In this document: positions 1-8,142 of the stretch, in pieces
How the letters are laid out: each line of letters opens with the position of its first letter
Position numbering within the stretch: the first letter of the stretch is position 1
Assembly (NCBI RefSeq): GCF_002080455.1
Contig: NZ_CP020555.1
Span: 7,244,501 to 7,308,500, forward strand
Length of the DNA stretch: 64,000 nt
Direction of reading: 5' to 3'
Source of the DNA: Streptomyces sp. Sge12
Lineage (GTDB): Bacteria > Actinomycetota > Actinomycetes > Streptomycetales > Streptomycetaceae
Notes under the pieces: model-generated
Databases searched by the model: none
What the model was told of the DNA's origin: nothing
The model's input: the letters and a program-made list of their open reading frames with translations, nothing else
Made by a program: the position numbers and the translations under genes

Positions 1-1052
1 CGCAGGACGAGCCCGTCGCGGCCCTCCCAGCGGCGGACGACGAGCTGCATGCCGACCACCCGGCCCGCGGTGTCCGCCGCGGCCACGGCGTCCTGGGCGT
101 CCTGTGTGTAGAGGGAGACGGGGCCCACGCGCACGCCCTCCTCGGCGCGCCCGAGGATCCTGAAGTGGCCCGGCCCGGTGCCGGTCCACTCGGCCCGGTC
201 GCCGGCGGGGTAGCGGATGATCGGCATGAGGCGGCGGAAGAGGCTGGTGACGACGACCCGGCCCGGTCGCCCCGGCTGCGTGATCGGCTCGTCGGTGGAG
301 TCGTCGAGGATCTCGACGACCGCGTACGGGGTGAAGGCCCGGTGCACCCGGGCGTCGGAGCCGGACACCGGGCGGCCGAGCAGGCCCGCGTCGACGCTGG
401 CGTATCCGACGGAACGGACCTCGGCGCGGGGGAACGCGGCGGCCAGCAGACGCCGTTGGTCGTCGAAGAGTGCCTCGCCGCCGAAGAGGACCAACTCCAC
501 CGCATCGAGCCGGACATCGGACGAGAGGACCTGTTCGGCGAGCCGGCACAGGGTGGTGGGCGTGCCGGTCAGTACCTGGGCGGCGAGATCGCGCAGCGTG
601 GGGATCGTCGACTCCGGCGGCGCGGCGCCGCCGACGGGCAGACGGACGTTGTCCACGGGCGCGTGGGCGAGCGAGTCGAGGACGAACAGGAAACTGGCGT
701 ACAGCTCCCCGGCGTAGAAGAGGTCGGCGACGCGGTGCCCCGGACGCAGACCGGTGTCCACGAGCCCCTGGCCGAAGGCGGTGACGAACGTGCGCCACTC
801 GTCGCGGGTGTAGACGGAGAACTTGGGGGAGCCGGTGGTCCCGCCGGTCTTGTAGACCGTGGCCTCGCTGAGCGGGCCGGTCAGTACGCGGCTGTCGTGG
901 AGGGCGTTGGCCGCCCAGAACTCCTGCTGGTCGACCACCGGAAGGTCGGTGAGGCGGTCGACGTGCGCCGGCAGGGACGCGTAGAGGTCGCGGTAGTAGG
1001 GCGAGTTGTGACGGGCGAAACGTATGAGGTCCGAGAGCTGCTGGGCGGACAT
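1..1052 (-). CDS. PaaK-like adenylate-forming ligase, 3' part outside window
   Basis: Encodes an enzyme of the phenylacetate-CoA ligase (PaaK) branch of the adenylate-forming superfamily, which activates a carboxylate as an acyl-adenylate with ATP. Seen directly: an SPYYR motif at residues 17-21, typical of PaaK N-termini; the phosphate-binding loop KTGGTTGSPK at 68-77; a later FGGEAL segment; and a RYPAGD motif matching the family's RTGD-like hinge. The start is the ATG at 1050-1052. At least 350 codons lie in the window and the frame is still open at base 1, so the C-terminal lid domain is only partly visible. No acyl carrier or second biosynthetic gene lies on this side, so the substrate cannot be named. 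The upstream 269 bp are AT-rich for this genome and contain an inverted repeat. Family sure; substrate unknown. Confidence 0.85.
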   Translation of the reverse strand, partial: MSAQQLSDLIRFARHNSPYYRDLYASLPAHVDRLTDLPVVDQQEFWAANALHDSRVLTGPLSEATVYKTGGTTGSPKFSVYTRDEWRTFVTAFGQGLVDTGLRPGHRVADLFYAGELYASFLFVLDSLAHAPVDNVRLPVGGAAPPESTIPTLRDLAAQVLTGTPTTLCRLAEQVLSSDVRLDAVELVLFGGEALFDDQRRLLAAAFPRAEVRSVGYASVDAGLLGRPVSGSDARVHRAFTPYAVVEILDDSTDEPITQPGRPGRVVVTSLFRRLMPIIRYPAGDRAEWTGTGPGHFRILGRAEEGVRVGPVSLYTQDAQDAVAAADTAGRVVGMQLVVRRWEGRDGLVL

Positions 1053-1243
1053 GAGCCTTTGCCTGGGTGACGGGAACGGGAACGGGGACGGGAGTCACGG
1101 CGGGGCGCGGCCGGAGCGGGAACTCGCCTGCGCGATGGGGCCGGTGCGAACGGGGGACCCCCCGGCGCCCCCGCCTCCCTGCGACGCACGCCGAAAGCTG
1201 ACGTGCAGTCATGATGATGAAACATCGTTCCGCGAATCACCTA

Positions 1244-1267
1244 ATTGGCCAAATATTTCCGGCCAAT
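1244..1267. promoter_or_regulatory. Inverted repeat in AT-rich upstream region
   Basis: ATTGGCC at 1244-1250 and GGCCAAT at 1261-1267 are perfect 7-bp arms around an AT-rich 10-bp centre. It lies about 190 bp upstream of the PaaK-like gene in an unusually AT-rich patch (about 1210-1300). This is probably a regulator site or promoter element; the binding protein is unknown. Confidence 0.4.
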
Positions 1268-1321
1268 GCGATCGTCTTCAACAAAAACTGCGATACGGGG
1301 CCGACTTCGACGGAGCGGACC

Positions 1322-1732
1322 TCAACTCAGCACGTAGCTGAAGGTGTACGCGACGGAGGTGTCGCCGTGGCGGTAGGTGAAGCCACCGGAGCCGGTCAGC
1401 CCGGCGAGGTCCCCGGTGCCGGAACCGGGCACCACCTCGAAGCGGCAGACGGTGCCGCCGGCGTCGAAGGTGCCGCGCTCCTCCAGCACGAAGCTGCCCT
1501 TGCGGCCGTCGAGGCTGCCGGCGACCAGCTCCATCCCGCTGTAGGAGCCGACGTTCTCCCCCGTGTAGGCGATCGTGTAGTCGCAGGCCGTCCCCGGGGC
1601 CTCGATCCCCCCGGTGAAGGCGTTGGTGACATGGGCGTGGGCGAGCCGCGGAACGGCGTCCGCGGCGCCGACGGGGCTCTCCTTCCAGTCGGCGAAGGTG
1701 AAGCGGCCGGCGGTCTCTACGGATGTGGGCAT
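1322..1732 (-). CDS. DUF3224 domain-containing protein
   Basis: A 136-residue protein of the DUF3224 family, small beta-barrel-like proteins of unknown function common in actinobacteria. Family features seen are the opening strand FTFADWKESPV, the ligand-like segment YTIAYTGENVGSYSGMEL and the closing SGGFTYRHGDTSVAYTFSY. The ATG at 1730-1732 is chosen because GAGAGGA lies at the right distance upstream; a longer open frame to 1828 would run into the operator. It is divergent from the WYL regulator at 1859, with a 35-bp palindrome between them, so that regulator very probably controls it. No signal peptide or membrane segment, so cytosolic. The biochemical role is not known. Confidence 0.8.
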   Translation of the reverse strand: MPTSVETAGRFTFADWKESPVGAADAVPRLAHAHVTNAFTGGIEAPGTACDYTIAYTGENVGSYSGMELVAGSLDGRKGSFVLEERGTFDAGGTVCRFEVVPGSGTGDLAGLTGSGGFTYRHGDTSVAYTFSYVLS

Positions 1733-1812
1733 GACGGTCCTCTCGGTCGGCCGGGCGGACTCCCGCGTCCGGCGGTCGAAACAGCTCCCGCTGCGTCGTG
1801 CCTCCAGGCTGG

Positions 1813-1847
1813 CACCCGTACCTGACACCTTCTGTCAGGTACGGGTG
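1813..1847. promoter_or_regulatory. Perfect palindromic operator between DUF3224 gene and WYL regulator
   Basis: CACCCGTACCTGACA (1813-1827) and TGTCAGGTACGGGTG (1833-1847) are perfectly complementary 15-bp arms around CCTTC. The site ends 11 bp before the start of the WYL regulator at 1859 and about 80 bp before the divergent DUF3224 gene. Such perfection suggests a dimer operator that represses both genes. Confidence 0.8.
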
Positions 1848-1858
1848 ACAATGGCGCC

Positions 1859-2821
1859 ATGCGTGCCGACCGGCTTCTCTCCCTGCTCCTGCTGCTGCAG
1901 AACCGCGGCCGGATGACCGCGCCCCGACTCGCCGCCGAGCTGGAGGTGTCCGTGCGCACGATCCACCGCGACATCGACGCCCTCGGCGCGTCCGGCGTCC
2001 CCGTGCTCGCCGACCGCGGCCCGGCCGGCGGCTACCGCCTGGCCGAGGGCTACCGCACGCGCCTCACCGGCCTCACCGACAGCCAGGCCGACTCCCTCTT
2101 CCTGGCCGGCGCCCCCGCAGCCGCGCGGGAACTCGGACTCGGCGCCGATCTGGCCGCCGCCCAGCTGAAACTCCAGGCCGCGCTCCCGGCCGCACTCGCC
2201 GAACGCGCCCGCAGGATCCAGAGCCGCTTCCACCTCGACGCCCCGGCCTGGTTCCGGGAGGCCGACCCCGTCCCCCACCTCGCGCAGATCGCCCAGGCGG
2301 TCTGGGACCAGCACGTCCTGCGCACCCACTACCGCCGCTGGCGCGGCGAGGTCCGGCGCGACCTGCACCCCCTCGGCCTCGTACTGAAGGGCGGCATCTG
2401 GTACCTCGTCGCCGATGTCGAGGGCGCCGTACGGACCTACCGCGTCTCCCGGTTCCTCGCGGTGGACACGACGCAGGAGCGCTTCGAACGGCCCACCGGA
2501 TTCGAACTCGCCGCCCACTGGCAGGAGTCCACCAGCCGCCTCGACGCCGCACTCCACCAGCAGACCGCCGAACTGCGCCTGTCCCCCTACGGCCAACGGC
2601 TGCTGCCGATGCAGTTCGGGGCGGCAGGCACCCGGGCGCTCGCCGACGCCGACCCGGCCGACGCGGACGGCTGGGTCCGGCTGCGCCTGAGCGTCGAGTC
2701 CCCCACCGTCGCCGTCGGCGACCTGCTCCGACTGGGCACCGAGGCCGAGGTGCTCGGCCCGCCCGAACTGCGCCGCGCCCTCGCCGAGACGGTCACCGCG
2801 CTCGCCGCCCGCTACGCCTGA
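1859..2821 (+). CDS. YafY/DeoR-type transcriptional regulator with WYL domain
   Basis: A 320-residue one-component DNA-binding regulator. Residues about 1-60 form a DeoR-like winged helix-turn-helix (LAAELEVSVRTIHRDIDAL). The middle part, around residues 150-205, is a WYL-type ligand-binding domain with the signature GIWYLVA, and the C-terminal part fits the WCX dimerisation extension. WYL domains in related proteins bind nucleotides or nucleic-acid-derived ligands; the ligand here is not evident. The ATG at 1859 sits only 11 bp from the palindrome at 1813-1847, so the transcript is probably leaderless or very short-leadered and the gene autoregulated. The divergent DUF3224 gene is the likely target. 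Confidence 0.9.
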   Translation: MRADRLLSLLLLLQNRGRMTAPRLAAELEVSVRTIHRDIDALGASGVPVLADRGPAGGYRLAEGYRTRLTGLTDSQADSLFLAGAPAAARELGLGADLAAAQLKLQAALPAALAERARRIQSRFHLDAPAWFREADPVPHLAQIAQAVWDQHVLRTHYRRWRGEVRRDLHPLGLVLKGGIWYLVADVEGAVRTYRVSRFLAVDTTQERFERPTGFELAAHWQESTSRLDAALHQQTAELRLSPYGQRLLPMQFGAAGTRALADADPADADGWVRLRLSVESPTVAVGDLLRLGTEAEVLGPPELRRALAETVTALAARYA

Positions 2822-2980
2822 CACCGGCTCGCCGTGCCCGTGCGCACGGGGGAGGCCGGCGGGGTCGTGGCCGGGCCGATCCGCCTGGAGGACGCCCGCC
2901 CCCGTTCGCCCGCCCCCGTCACCGGCCGCACCCGCGACTACGCCAGGGCCCGCGGCGCAGCGACGGACATCGTCCTGCGC

Positions 2981-3466
2981 TCACCCCGGGCCGACCGGAC
3001 GCCCGCCCGGCCCGCCCGGGGGCTCCACCTCGAGGAAACGGCGCCCCCGGGGGCCCCGGTACAGCAGGCACACCCAGCCGTGCCGCTCCAGTACGGCCGC
3101 GCAGGCCGTCAGCCGCTCCTGCTCCTCGCCGGCCGCGCCGCCGCCCGGCGGACCGAGCCAGGTCACCTCGGCCCGCCCGGACTCCGCGCCGGCCGCCACA
3201 CGGTAGCCGTTGCGGGTCCGCCGTCCCTGCGCGTCCAGCGCCGACGGCGCGATCCCGGCCGCCTCCAGCACGAGGGCCACCGCGCGCGGCAGCTGCCGTA
3301 CCTCCCAGGGCGCGGGAACCTCCGCGCCCGCCGGGCCTCCCACCACACGGCGGATCTGCAGCAGCCCCTCGTACGCCGTGCGGAGCTCCGCCTCACGCCG
3401 CCCGCCGGGCGGTGCGGGAGGGCCGTCGCCGCTCGCGGGCTCGAAACCCTGCCCGGCCACCGCCAT
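2981..3466 (-). CDS. Hypothetical protein
   Basis: A 161-residue protein that I do not recognise. The start is the ATG at 3464-3466 (MAVAGQGFEP), after which a plausible globular sequence begins: helix ELRTAYEGLLQIRRVV, then segments with NGYRVAAG, AEVTWLGPPGG and a C-terminal HGWVCLLYRGP. No transmembrane segment, signal peptide or catalytic motif is visible. A longer frame up to 3835 would overlap the oppositely oriented gene at 3576 and has poor composition, so it was not used. It is convergent with the WYL regulator and divergent from the small membrane protein at 3576. Confidence 0.55.
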   Translation of the reverse strand: MAVAGQGFEPASGDGPPAPPGGRREAELRTAYEGLLQIRRVVGGPAGAEVPAPWEVRQLPRAVALVLEAAGIAPSALDAQGRRTRNGYRVAAGAESGRAEVTWLGPPGGGAAGEEQERLTACAAVLERHGWVCLLYRGPRGRRFLEVEPPGGPGGRPVGPG

Positions 3467-3575
3467 CACCCACCACCCGCCCGTCCGTCTGAGTACCTCA
3501 CGTGAGTACCTCACGCCCAACGGCCTGAGTATCCACCCCGATTCCCCGACGCCGCTCCGCTGCTGGAATGGGGAC

Positions 3576-3875
3576 ATGACTTCACAGGCCCCGGGCAGCA
3601 CGACGACCGCCCGACCGCGCATGCAGCAGGTGACCACCGCGGGCTCCGCCCTGGCCGTGGCCCTGGTCCCGCTCGTGGTCGGCGTCCTGTTCGCCAAGGC
3701 GCTGGCCGCCGACCCGATGACCCCGGTCAACGCCCTGATCGCGGGCGGCGGCCAGCGGGCGGCGCTGCCGCGGGGCGAATGGAAGCGGCGCGGCCACACC
3801 ACCGTGCGCAGGCTGCGCACCGCCCGGCGGGACACGGCCCGGCGGTGCGCCCGTGCCTGCGGACGCCGCCCCTGA
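3576..3875 (+). CDS. Small single-pass membrane protein, hypothetical
   Basis: A 99-residue protein with one hydrophobic segment (LAVALVPLVVGVLFAKALAA, about residues 26-45) between a Thr/Pro-rich N-terminus and a strongly basic Arg-rich tail, which suggests insertion with the tail in the cytoplasm. The ATG at 3576 is preceded by GGAATGGGG as a weak ribosome-binding site. A near-perfect hairpin terminator (3893-3928) follows immediately, which supports a real transcription unit. No family recognised. Confidence 0.5.
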   Translation: MTSQAPGSTTTARPRMQQVTTAGSALAVALVPLVVGVLFAKALAADPMTPVNALIAGGGQRAALPRGEWKRRGHTTVRRLRTARRDTARRCARACGRRP

Positions 3876-3892
3876 GGGACCCGGTAGCCTCC

Positions 3893-3928
3893 CCGGCTCC
3901 TGACCCGGGGATCCGGGTCAGGAGCCGG
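3893..3928. terminator. Bidirectional hairpin terminator
   Basis: CCGGCTCCTGACCCGG (3893-3908) and CCGGGTCAGGAGCCGG (3913-3928) form a perfect 16-bp stem with a 4-base loop between two convergent genes. The right arm includes the last codons and stop of the MerR gene. There is no T-run, as usual in this GC-rich group. Confidence 0.75.
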
Positions 3929-4760
3929 CGGCCAGGGGCTCCTGGAGCTCGGTGACCCACTGCTCCCGGTCCTCCGGGCAGGCCAGGGTCAGCTCGCGCG
4001 CGTACCCGGCCGAGCGGTGCCCGTGCGCGTCGATCCAGCGCGCCAGCGCCTGTGCGGTCGGCAGGACCCCGTCCATCGGCCCGCGGTGCACGACGGTCGC
4101 GGCCCGCTCCACCGCGGGCAGCGTGACGATCCGTACCGCACCCCCGAGGTCCTCGGCCCGCACCGAGGCGGCCACCGGCAGTCCGGCGTGGACGAGGACG
4201 GCCCCCGCGGGCCCGGTGGCGGCCGCGTCCTCGTAGTAGGCGGTGCCGGGACCGGTCGGGACGACCCCGGCCTCCTCGATGCGGCGGCACAGCTCGTCGT
4301 AGAGCGGTCCGATGACCGGTCCGATGTCCTGCGGTTCGTAGCTCGCGGCCGTCCCGGTCAGCTCGGCGAGCCGGACGGGCGGAAGGCTCTTCACGACGAT
4401 GTCGTCGGCAGGCATGGTTCCCTCGTTCTCGATGGTCCGGAGCCTCGCCTCGACCTGGACCAGCCGGGCCGCCGCGGCGGCCATGGCGGCCTCCAGCTCC
4501 GCCTGCCGCAGCCGCAGCATGCCGCGCAGCTCCTCCGCGCCCACCCGCTCGCCGAGGATCGCCCCCACCTCGTCGAGGCTGAAGCCGAGTTCCTTGAGCG
4601 CGATGACGCGGTTGAGGCGGGCGAGCTGCCCGGCCTCGTAGTGGCGGTAGCCGGTGAAGGGGTCGACACGCGCCGGGCGCAGCAGTCCGAGAGCGTCGTA
4701 GTGACGCAGCATGCGGACCGATACCCGGCCGTGCTTGGCGAAGTCTCCGATGGTGAACAT
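3918..4760 (-). CDS. MerR-family regulator with GyrI-like effector domain
   Basis: A 280-residue transcription factor. Residues 1-75 are a MerR winged helix-turn-helix (FTIGDFAKHGRVSVRMLRHY, then YRHYEAGQLARLNRVIALKE). A dimerisation helix follows at about 80-115, then a C-terminal GyrI-like/AraC effector-binding domain (from VVKSLPPVRLAELTG) of the BmrR/TipA-like multidrug-sensing type. No cysteine cluster typical of metal sensors is seen. The promoter directly upstream has the over-long 19-bp spacer these regulators twist into an active form, so it probably activates its own transcription in response to a hydrophobic ligand. The nearby MFS exporter at 5458 is a possible but unproven target. 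Confidence 0.92.
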   Translation of the reverse strand: MFTIGDFAKHGRVSVRMLRHYDALGLLRPARVDPFTGYRHYEAGQLARLNRVIALKELGFSLDEVGAILGERVGAEELRGMLRLRQAELEAAMAAAAARLVQVEARLRTIENEGTMPADDIVVKSLPPVRLAELTGTAASYEPQDIGPVIGPLYDELCRRIEEAGVVPTGPGTAYYEDAAATGPAGAVLVHAGLPVAASVRAEDLGGAVRIVTLPAVERAATVVHRGPMDGVLPTAQALARWIDAHGHRSAGYARELTLACPEDREQWVTELQEPLAAGS

Positions 4761-4770
4761 GACGCGCTCC

Positions 4771-4801
4771 ACTACAAGGTCTGACACAGGGAGAGGGTCA
4801 A
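4771..4801 (-). promoter_or_regulatory. MerR-type promoter with 19-bp spacer
   Basis: Read on the minus strand, TTGACC (4801-4796) and TGTAGT (4776-4771) are separated by exactly 19 bp, the diagnostic spacing of MerR-regulated promoters, and end 10 bp before the start codon at 4760. The spacer holds an imperfect repeat (CCCTCTCCCTG...). Confidence 0.75.
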
Positions 4802-4828
4802 GCGTCGCACCGGGCACGGACACGGTGG

Positions 4829-5266
4829 TCAGCGGCCGTACTGCCGCAGACACAGGTCGACGATGGACGGCGGCACCGTGCCCTCCGCGGCCGCGCACAA
4901 CTGGTCCATGCGGGGCGGCGGGGCCGGCCGCCGCCGCGGGTGGGACGTCGCCTGACCGGGCACCCGCCCCCGCCGGGGAGGCGGCGCAGCCTTCGCCGGG
5001 CCGCGCCCGCGCGAAGGCTCCGGTTCCGGCTTCGACCCGGTGGCCGGCTTCCGGTCCGGGGCCGGGTCCAGGTCCGGAGCGGGCGTTGCGGCCGGGGGCA
5101 GCGGTCCCAGCGGCAGGGCGAGCGGCGTCGGGTCGTCGGGCGCCTCGGCGGGCGGTACGGACCCGCGTGCGGGGGAGGAGGCCGTGTCCTGCGGTCCGAC
5201 GGAGACGCAGCCGGTGCTCGCGAGGAGCATGACGAGGGAGAGGGGCACGGCCCGGCGTAACTGCAT
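4829..5266 (-). CDS. Proline-rich lipoprotein, paralogue of the one at 20416
   Basis: A 145-residue predicted lipoprotein. The N-terminus MQLRRAVPLSLVMLLASTGC has a basic start, hydrophobic core and lipobox with the lipidated cysteine at residue 20. A long Pro/Ala/Arg-rich, presumably disordered spacer follows with the block PTPLALPLGPLPP. A short C-terminal domain (MDQLCAAAEGTVPPSIVDLC) has two cysteines that could form a disulphide. The protein at 20416-20895 has the same layout and shares signal peptide, PTPLALPLG block and C-terminus, so the two are paralogues. Expected at the outer face of the membrane, with the spacer crossing the cell wall. The conserved C-terminus is presumably the functional part; function unknown. 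Confidence 0.75.
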   Translation of the reverse strand: MQLRRAVPLSLVMLLASTGCVSVGPQDTASSPARGSVPPAEAPDDPTPLALPLGPLPPAATPAPDLDPAPDRKPATGSKPEPEPSRGRGPAKAAPPPRRGRVPGQATSHPRRRPAPPPRMDQLCAAAEGTVPPSIVDLCLRQYGR

Positions 5267-5457
5267 CCGACCACCTTGCCGTACGGCGGGGCCGGCCCGG
5301 TCCCGCTCTCATGCCTGCGGGTGATGTCGGCCGGGCGGGAATGGCCGGGGCCCATGCAGGATTGGAACGGCAGTACGGGTGAAGGGGGAGGCGCGACCCC
5401 CGGCTCCCCGTGCCGTGGTGTCCTGCCCGCCGATCGCCCGTACGGAGAACCGAATCC

Positions 5458-6765
5458 ATGACCTCAGCCGCCGCGCCCGGCAACAACCCCGCGCCGTCCC
5501 CCGAGTCCGGTCCGCCCGCTCCGCCCGGTCCGCCCGGTCCGCCCGGGGATCCGCAGTCCACGGCCCGGCCGGCGGCCGGACCGGCACCGGCACCGGGGAG
5601 CGGTGGCGGCGCGGGGTGGAAGGGCTGGGCGGCCGTGTGCGCCGTCTCGCTCGGCATCTTCTGCCTGATCACCTCCGAATTGCTGCCCGTCGGGCTGCTC
5701 ACCCCCGTCGGGGCCGACCTCGGCGTGTCCGACGGGACCGCCGGTCTGATGGTCAGCGCGCCCGGGGTGGTCGCCGGGCTCTGCGCGCCGCTGGTCACCG
5801 TGGGCGCCGGCCGGCTCGACCGGCGGCTCGTGCTGTGCGTGCTCATCGCCCTGATGGTTGCCGCCAACCTCGCCGCCGCCGTCGCCCCGAACTTCGCCGT
5901 CGTCCTGGCGGCCCGGCTGCTGGTCGGAGTCAGCGTCGGCGGGTTCTGGGCCGTCGCCGGCGGACTCGCCGTACGCCTGGTGCCCGAGCGCCACGCCGGC
6001 CGGGCCACCGCGCTCGTCTTCGGCGGCGTCCCCACCGCCTCCGTGCTCGGTGTACCCGCCGGCACGCTGCTCGGCGAGGCCGGCGGCTGGCGTACCGCCT
6101 TCGCGGCGGTCGGCGCCCTCGGCCTGGTCACCCTGGCCGCCCTGCTCCTGCTGCTCCCCGCGCTGCCGTCGACCCGCCACGTCACCTTCCCCGAACTTCC
6201 CGCCCTGCTCCGCGAGAACCGCGCCGTGCGGGCCGGGGTCATCGTCACCTTCCTGGTGGTGACCGGTCAGTTCGCCGCCTACACCTTCGTGCGGCCGATC
6301 CTGGCGGACGTCTCCGGCATCGACGCCGAGTACGTCAGCACCCTGCTGCTCGGCTACGGCGTCGCGGGGGTCGCGGGCAACTTCCTGGCCGGGGCACGGG
6401 ACCCGTACCGGACCCTGCTCGCGGTCAGTTCCTCCCTCGCCGTGGTCCTCGCGCTGATCGCCGTCCTTCCCGGACCGGTCGCCGGGACCGCCCTGCTGCT
6501 GGCCTGGGGACTCGTCTACGGAGGGGTCTCGGTGAGCGTGCAGGGCTGGATGATCAAGGCGGCTCCGGACGCGCCCGAGGCCGCGTCCTCGCTGATGGTG
6601 GCCATGTTCAACCTGGCCATAGCGGCGGGCGCGCTGTGCGGCGGCCTCGCGGTCGACGGCATCTCCGCCCCTGCCGCCCCGCTGGGCGGAGCCGCCCTGA
6701 TGCTCGTGGCGGCCGGCACCGTGTGGGCGACGGCGATCCGCCGCAGGTCCGGAACGCCCACCTGA
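5458..6765 (+). CDS. MFS transporter, drug/sugar efflux (DHA1) type
   Basis: A 435-residue major facilitator superfamily exporter with a cytosolic Pro/Gly-rich N-terminal tail of about 55 residues and about 12 hydrophobic segments starting at WAAVCAVSLGIFCLITSELLPVGLL. The SELLPVGLL motif in helix 1 and GVSVGGFWAVAGGLAVRL in helix 4 are typical of the chloramphenicol/arabinose/nucleoside efflux subgroup, which expels small molecules by proton antiport. The ATG at 5458 has GGAG 9 bases upstream. It stands alone on the plus strand; the MerR regulator at 3918 might control it but a third gene lies between them. Substrate unknown. Confidence 0.88.
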   Translation: MTSAAAPGNNPAPSPESGPPAPPGPPGPPGDPQSTARPAAGPAPAPGSGGGAGWKGWAAVCAVSLGIFCLITSELLPVGLLTPVGADLGVSDGTAGLMVSAPGVVAGLCAPLVTVGAGRLDRRLVLCVLIALMVAANLAAAVAPNFAVVLAARLLVGVSVGGFWAVAGGLAVRLVPERHAGRATALVFGGVPTASVLGVPAGTLLGEAGGWRTAFAAVGALGLVTLAALLLLLPALPSTRHVTFPELPALLRENRAVRAGVIVTFLVVTGQFAAYTFVRPILADVSGIDAEYVSTLLLGYGVAGVAGNFLAGARDPYRTLLAVSSSLAVVLALIAVLPGPVAGTALLLAWGLVYGGVSVSVQGWMIKAAPDAPEAASSLMVAMFNLAIAAGALCGGLAVDGISAPAAPLGGAALMLVAAGTVWATAIRRRSGTPT

Positions 6766-7021
6766 CCGACAGATCGGATGGATGGGTGCGGATCGGACAT
6801 CCGGCTTGACCGGAACCCTGCTGGAGGGAAAGAGTGCGCCGATCAAGGATCACTGCTCGAGCCGCACTTCGGAGATGCATCAGATGTCCCTGTCCACGCC
6901 CGGCGCCCTCGCCGCCGGCGCGGCCCCGGCTCCCGCCGCCCGGCGGCGCGGAGCCTGACCGACCGGGTGGGGGCCGGCACCGCACCGCCGCGCCGGCCCC
7001 CGTCCCAGTCGGGAGACCACC

Positions 7022-7756
7022 ATGCCCCAGGACCCTGATGAGAGCCGGCTCCTCCCCGAGGACCACCTGCTCGTACGCCCGTACGTCGCCCCCTCCGGCG
7101 GGCCGCCCCGGCCGACGGCCCCCGCGCCCGCACCCGCCTGGTCGCAGCCCGGCCCCCTCGCCTTCCCCGGCCCGGCGGGCGTCCCGGCCCCCGCGGCCGC
7201 CGCCCCGCTACCCGTTCCCGTTCCCGTTTCCCCTCCGGCCCGCGCGGCCGCACGGAGCCGTCTCCCCTTCGCCGTGACCACCCTGCTCGCGCTCGCCGCG
7301 GTGGGCGCCCTGGTGCTCCTGCTGAGCGGCCCGGACCCGCGTCCGCCCCGCGCCGGGGCGCCCGCCGAGCTGTCCGTTCCGGTGCTCCCCGAGCGCAGCC
7401 CGGACGCCGCCGCCGACACCGGGGCACCCGCGCCCACCGCGTCCGTACGGCCCATTGCGCCCTCCGCGTCCCCCTCGCCCCCGTCCACCGGCCGCGCCCC
7501 GCAACCGCCGGCCGCGCCGAGCCCTTCGGCCACCGGCTCGCCGGCCTCGCCCGGTACGCTGCGCATGGGGGACAGCGGCCCCGAGGTGCGCGCCCTGCAG
7601 GAGCTGCTCCACGGCCAGGGGTTCACGTACGTCTCCGTCACCGGGGTCTTCGACAACCAGACCAAGCGCGGCGTCAGCCAACTCCAGCGCGACCGCTCGA
7701 TCAAGGGCGACCCGAACGGCGTCTACGGCCCGGCCACCCGGGCGGCCATGAGCTGA
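7022..7756 (+). CDS. Membrane-anchored peptidoglycan-binding protein
   Basis: A 244-residue type II membrane protein. It has a Pro/Ala-rich cytosolic N-terminus, one transmembrane helix (about residues 82-103, FAVTTLLALAAVGALVLLLS), a Pro/Ser/Thr-rich extracellular linker, and a C-terminal peptidoglycan-binding domain of the PG_binding_1 type (residues about 180-244). That domain shows LRMGDSGPEVRALQELL, GVFDNQTKRGVSQLQ and NGVYGPATRAAM. There is no catalytic domain, so it probably tethers the membrane to the wall or was once part of an amidase. The ATG at 7022 is preceded by GGGAG. The C-terminus converges with the small gene at 7802. Confidence 0.85.
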   Translation: MPQDPDESRLLPEDHLLVRPYVAPSGGPPRPTAPAPAPAWSQPGPLAFPGPAGVPAPAAAAPLPVPVPVSPPARAAARSRLPFAVTTLLALAAVGALVLLLSGPDPRPPRAGAPAELSVPVLPERSPDAAADTGAPAPTASVRPIAPSASPSPPSTGRAPQPPAAPSPSATGSPASPGTLRMGDSGPEVRALQELLHGQGFTYVSVTGVFDNQTKRGVSQLQRDRSIKGDPNGVYGPATRAAMS

Positions 7757-7801
7757 CACATCTCGGGGCGGGCCGACGGCAACCGCCTACCGCCCGCCGT
7801 C

Positions 7802-7978
7802 TTACTCGCTCGTCGTTTCGTCCCTCTCGTCGGATCCCCTGGCTCCGCGCCGCCGCTGCCGGGCACGGAAGGCCGCGGCCGCTGCTGCCACGAGGGCAGC
7901 AGTCGCAAGCTGTGCGGGGAGCTCGGTCAGCAGGCCGTGGGCCAGCAGGTCGATGGAGTGCTGGAGTGATGTGGACAT
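7802..7978 (-). CDS. 58-residue small membrane protein, hypothetical
   Basis: A very small protein with an amphipathic N-terminal helix (SLQHSIDLLAHGLLTELPAQ), a short Ala-rich hydrophobic stretch (LATAALVAAAAAAF) and a strongly charged tail (RARQRRR then an acidic end). The ATG at 7976-7978 has AGGAG at good spacing. It is divergent from the regulator-like gene at 8143, with about 165 bp between the starts, which suggests co-regulation. Size and layout resemble small membrane toxins or membrane-associated partner peptides, but no family is recognised, so no function is claimed. Confidence 0.55.
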   Translation of the reverse strand: MSTSLQHSIDLLAHGLLTELPAQLATAALVAAAAAAFRARQRRRGARGSDERDETTSE

Positions 7979-8089
7979 CAGTGGATCGCTCCTGGGTGTG
8001 GGAGTGCCGGATTCCGCCGGCAATCGTGGGTCTCTCTTCGACGTTGGGCGGTGCTCAACACACTTCATCTGCTGAGATGGACGAGTCCA

Positions 8090-8137
8090 GTTGTCCGGGC
8101 GAAGACCTGTACAACGCCGAACAACTCCGGTTGTCCG
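8090..8137. promoter_or_regulatory. Cluster of GTTGT/ACAAC half-sites before the HTH gene
   Basis: GTTGTCCG occurs at 8090-8097 and again at 8130-8137. ACAAC occurs at 8111-8115 and 8121-8125, the latter forming ACAAC-TCCG-GTTGT with the second copy. The cluster lies between the divergent starts at 7978 and 8143 and ends 5 bases before the chosen start at 8143, so it is a plausible autoregulatory operator. If translation really starts at 8077 the repeats would be coding instead. Confidence 0.4.
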
Positions 8138-8142
8138 CCTAC

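Noticed and set aside
7757..7801. Terminator hairpin between the PG-binding and small genes
   Set aside because: Several short complementary GC blocks can pair, but none forms a clear uninterrupted stem.
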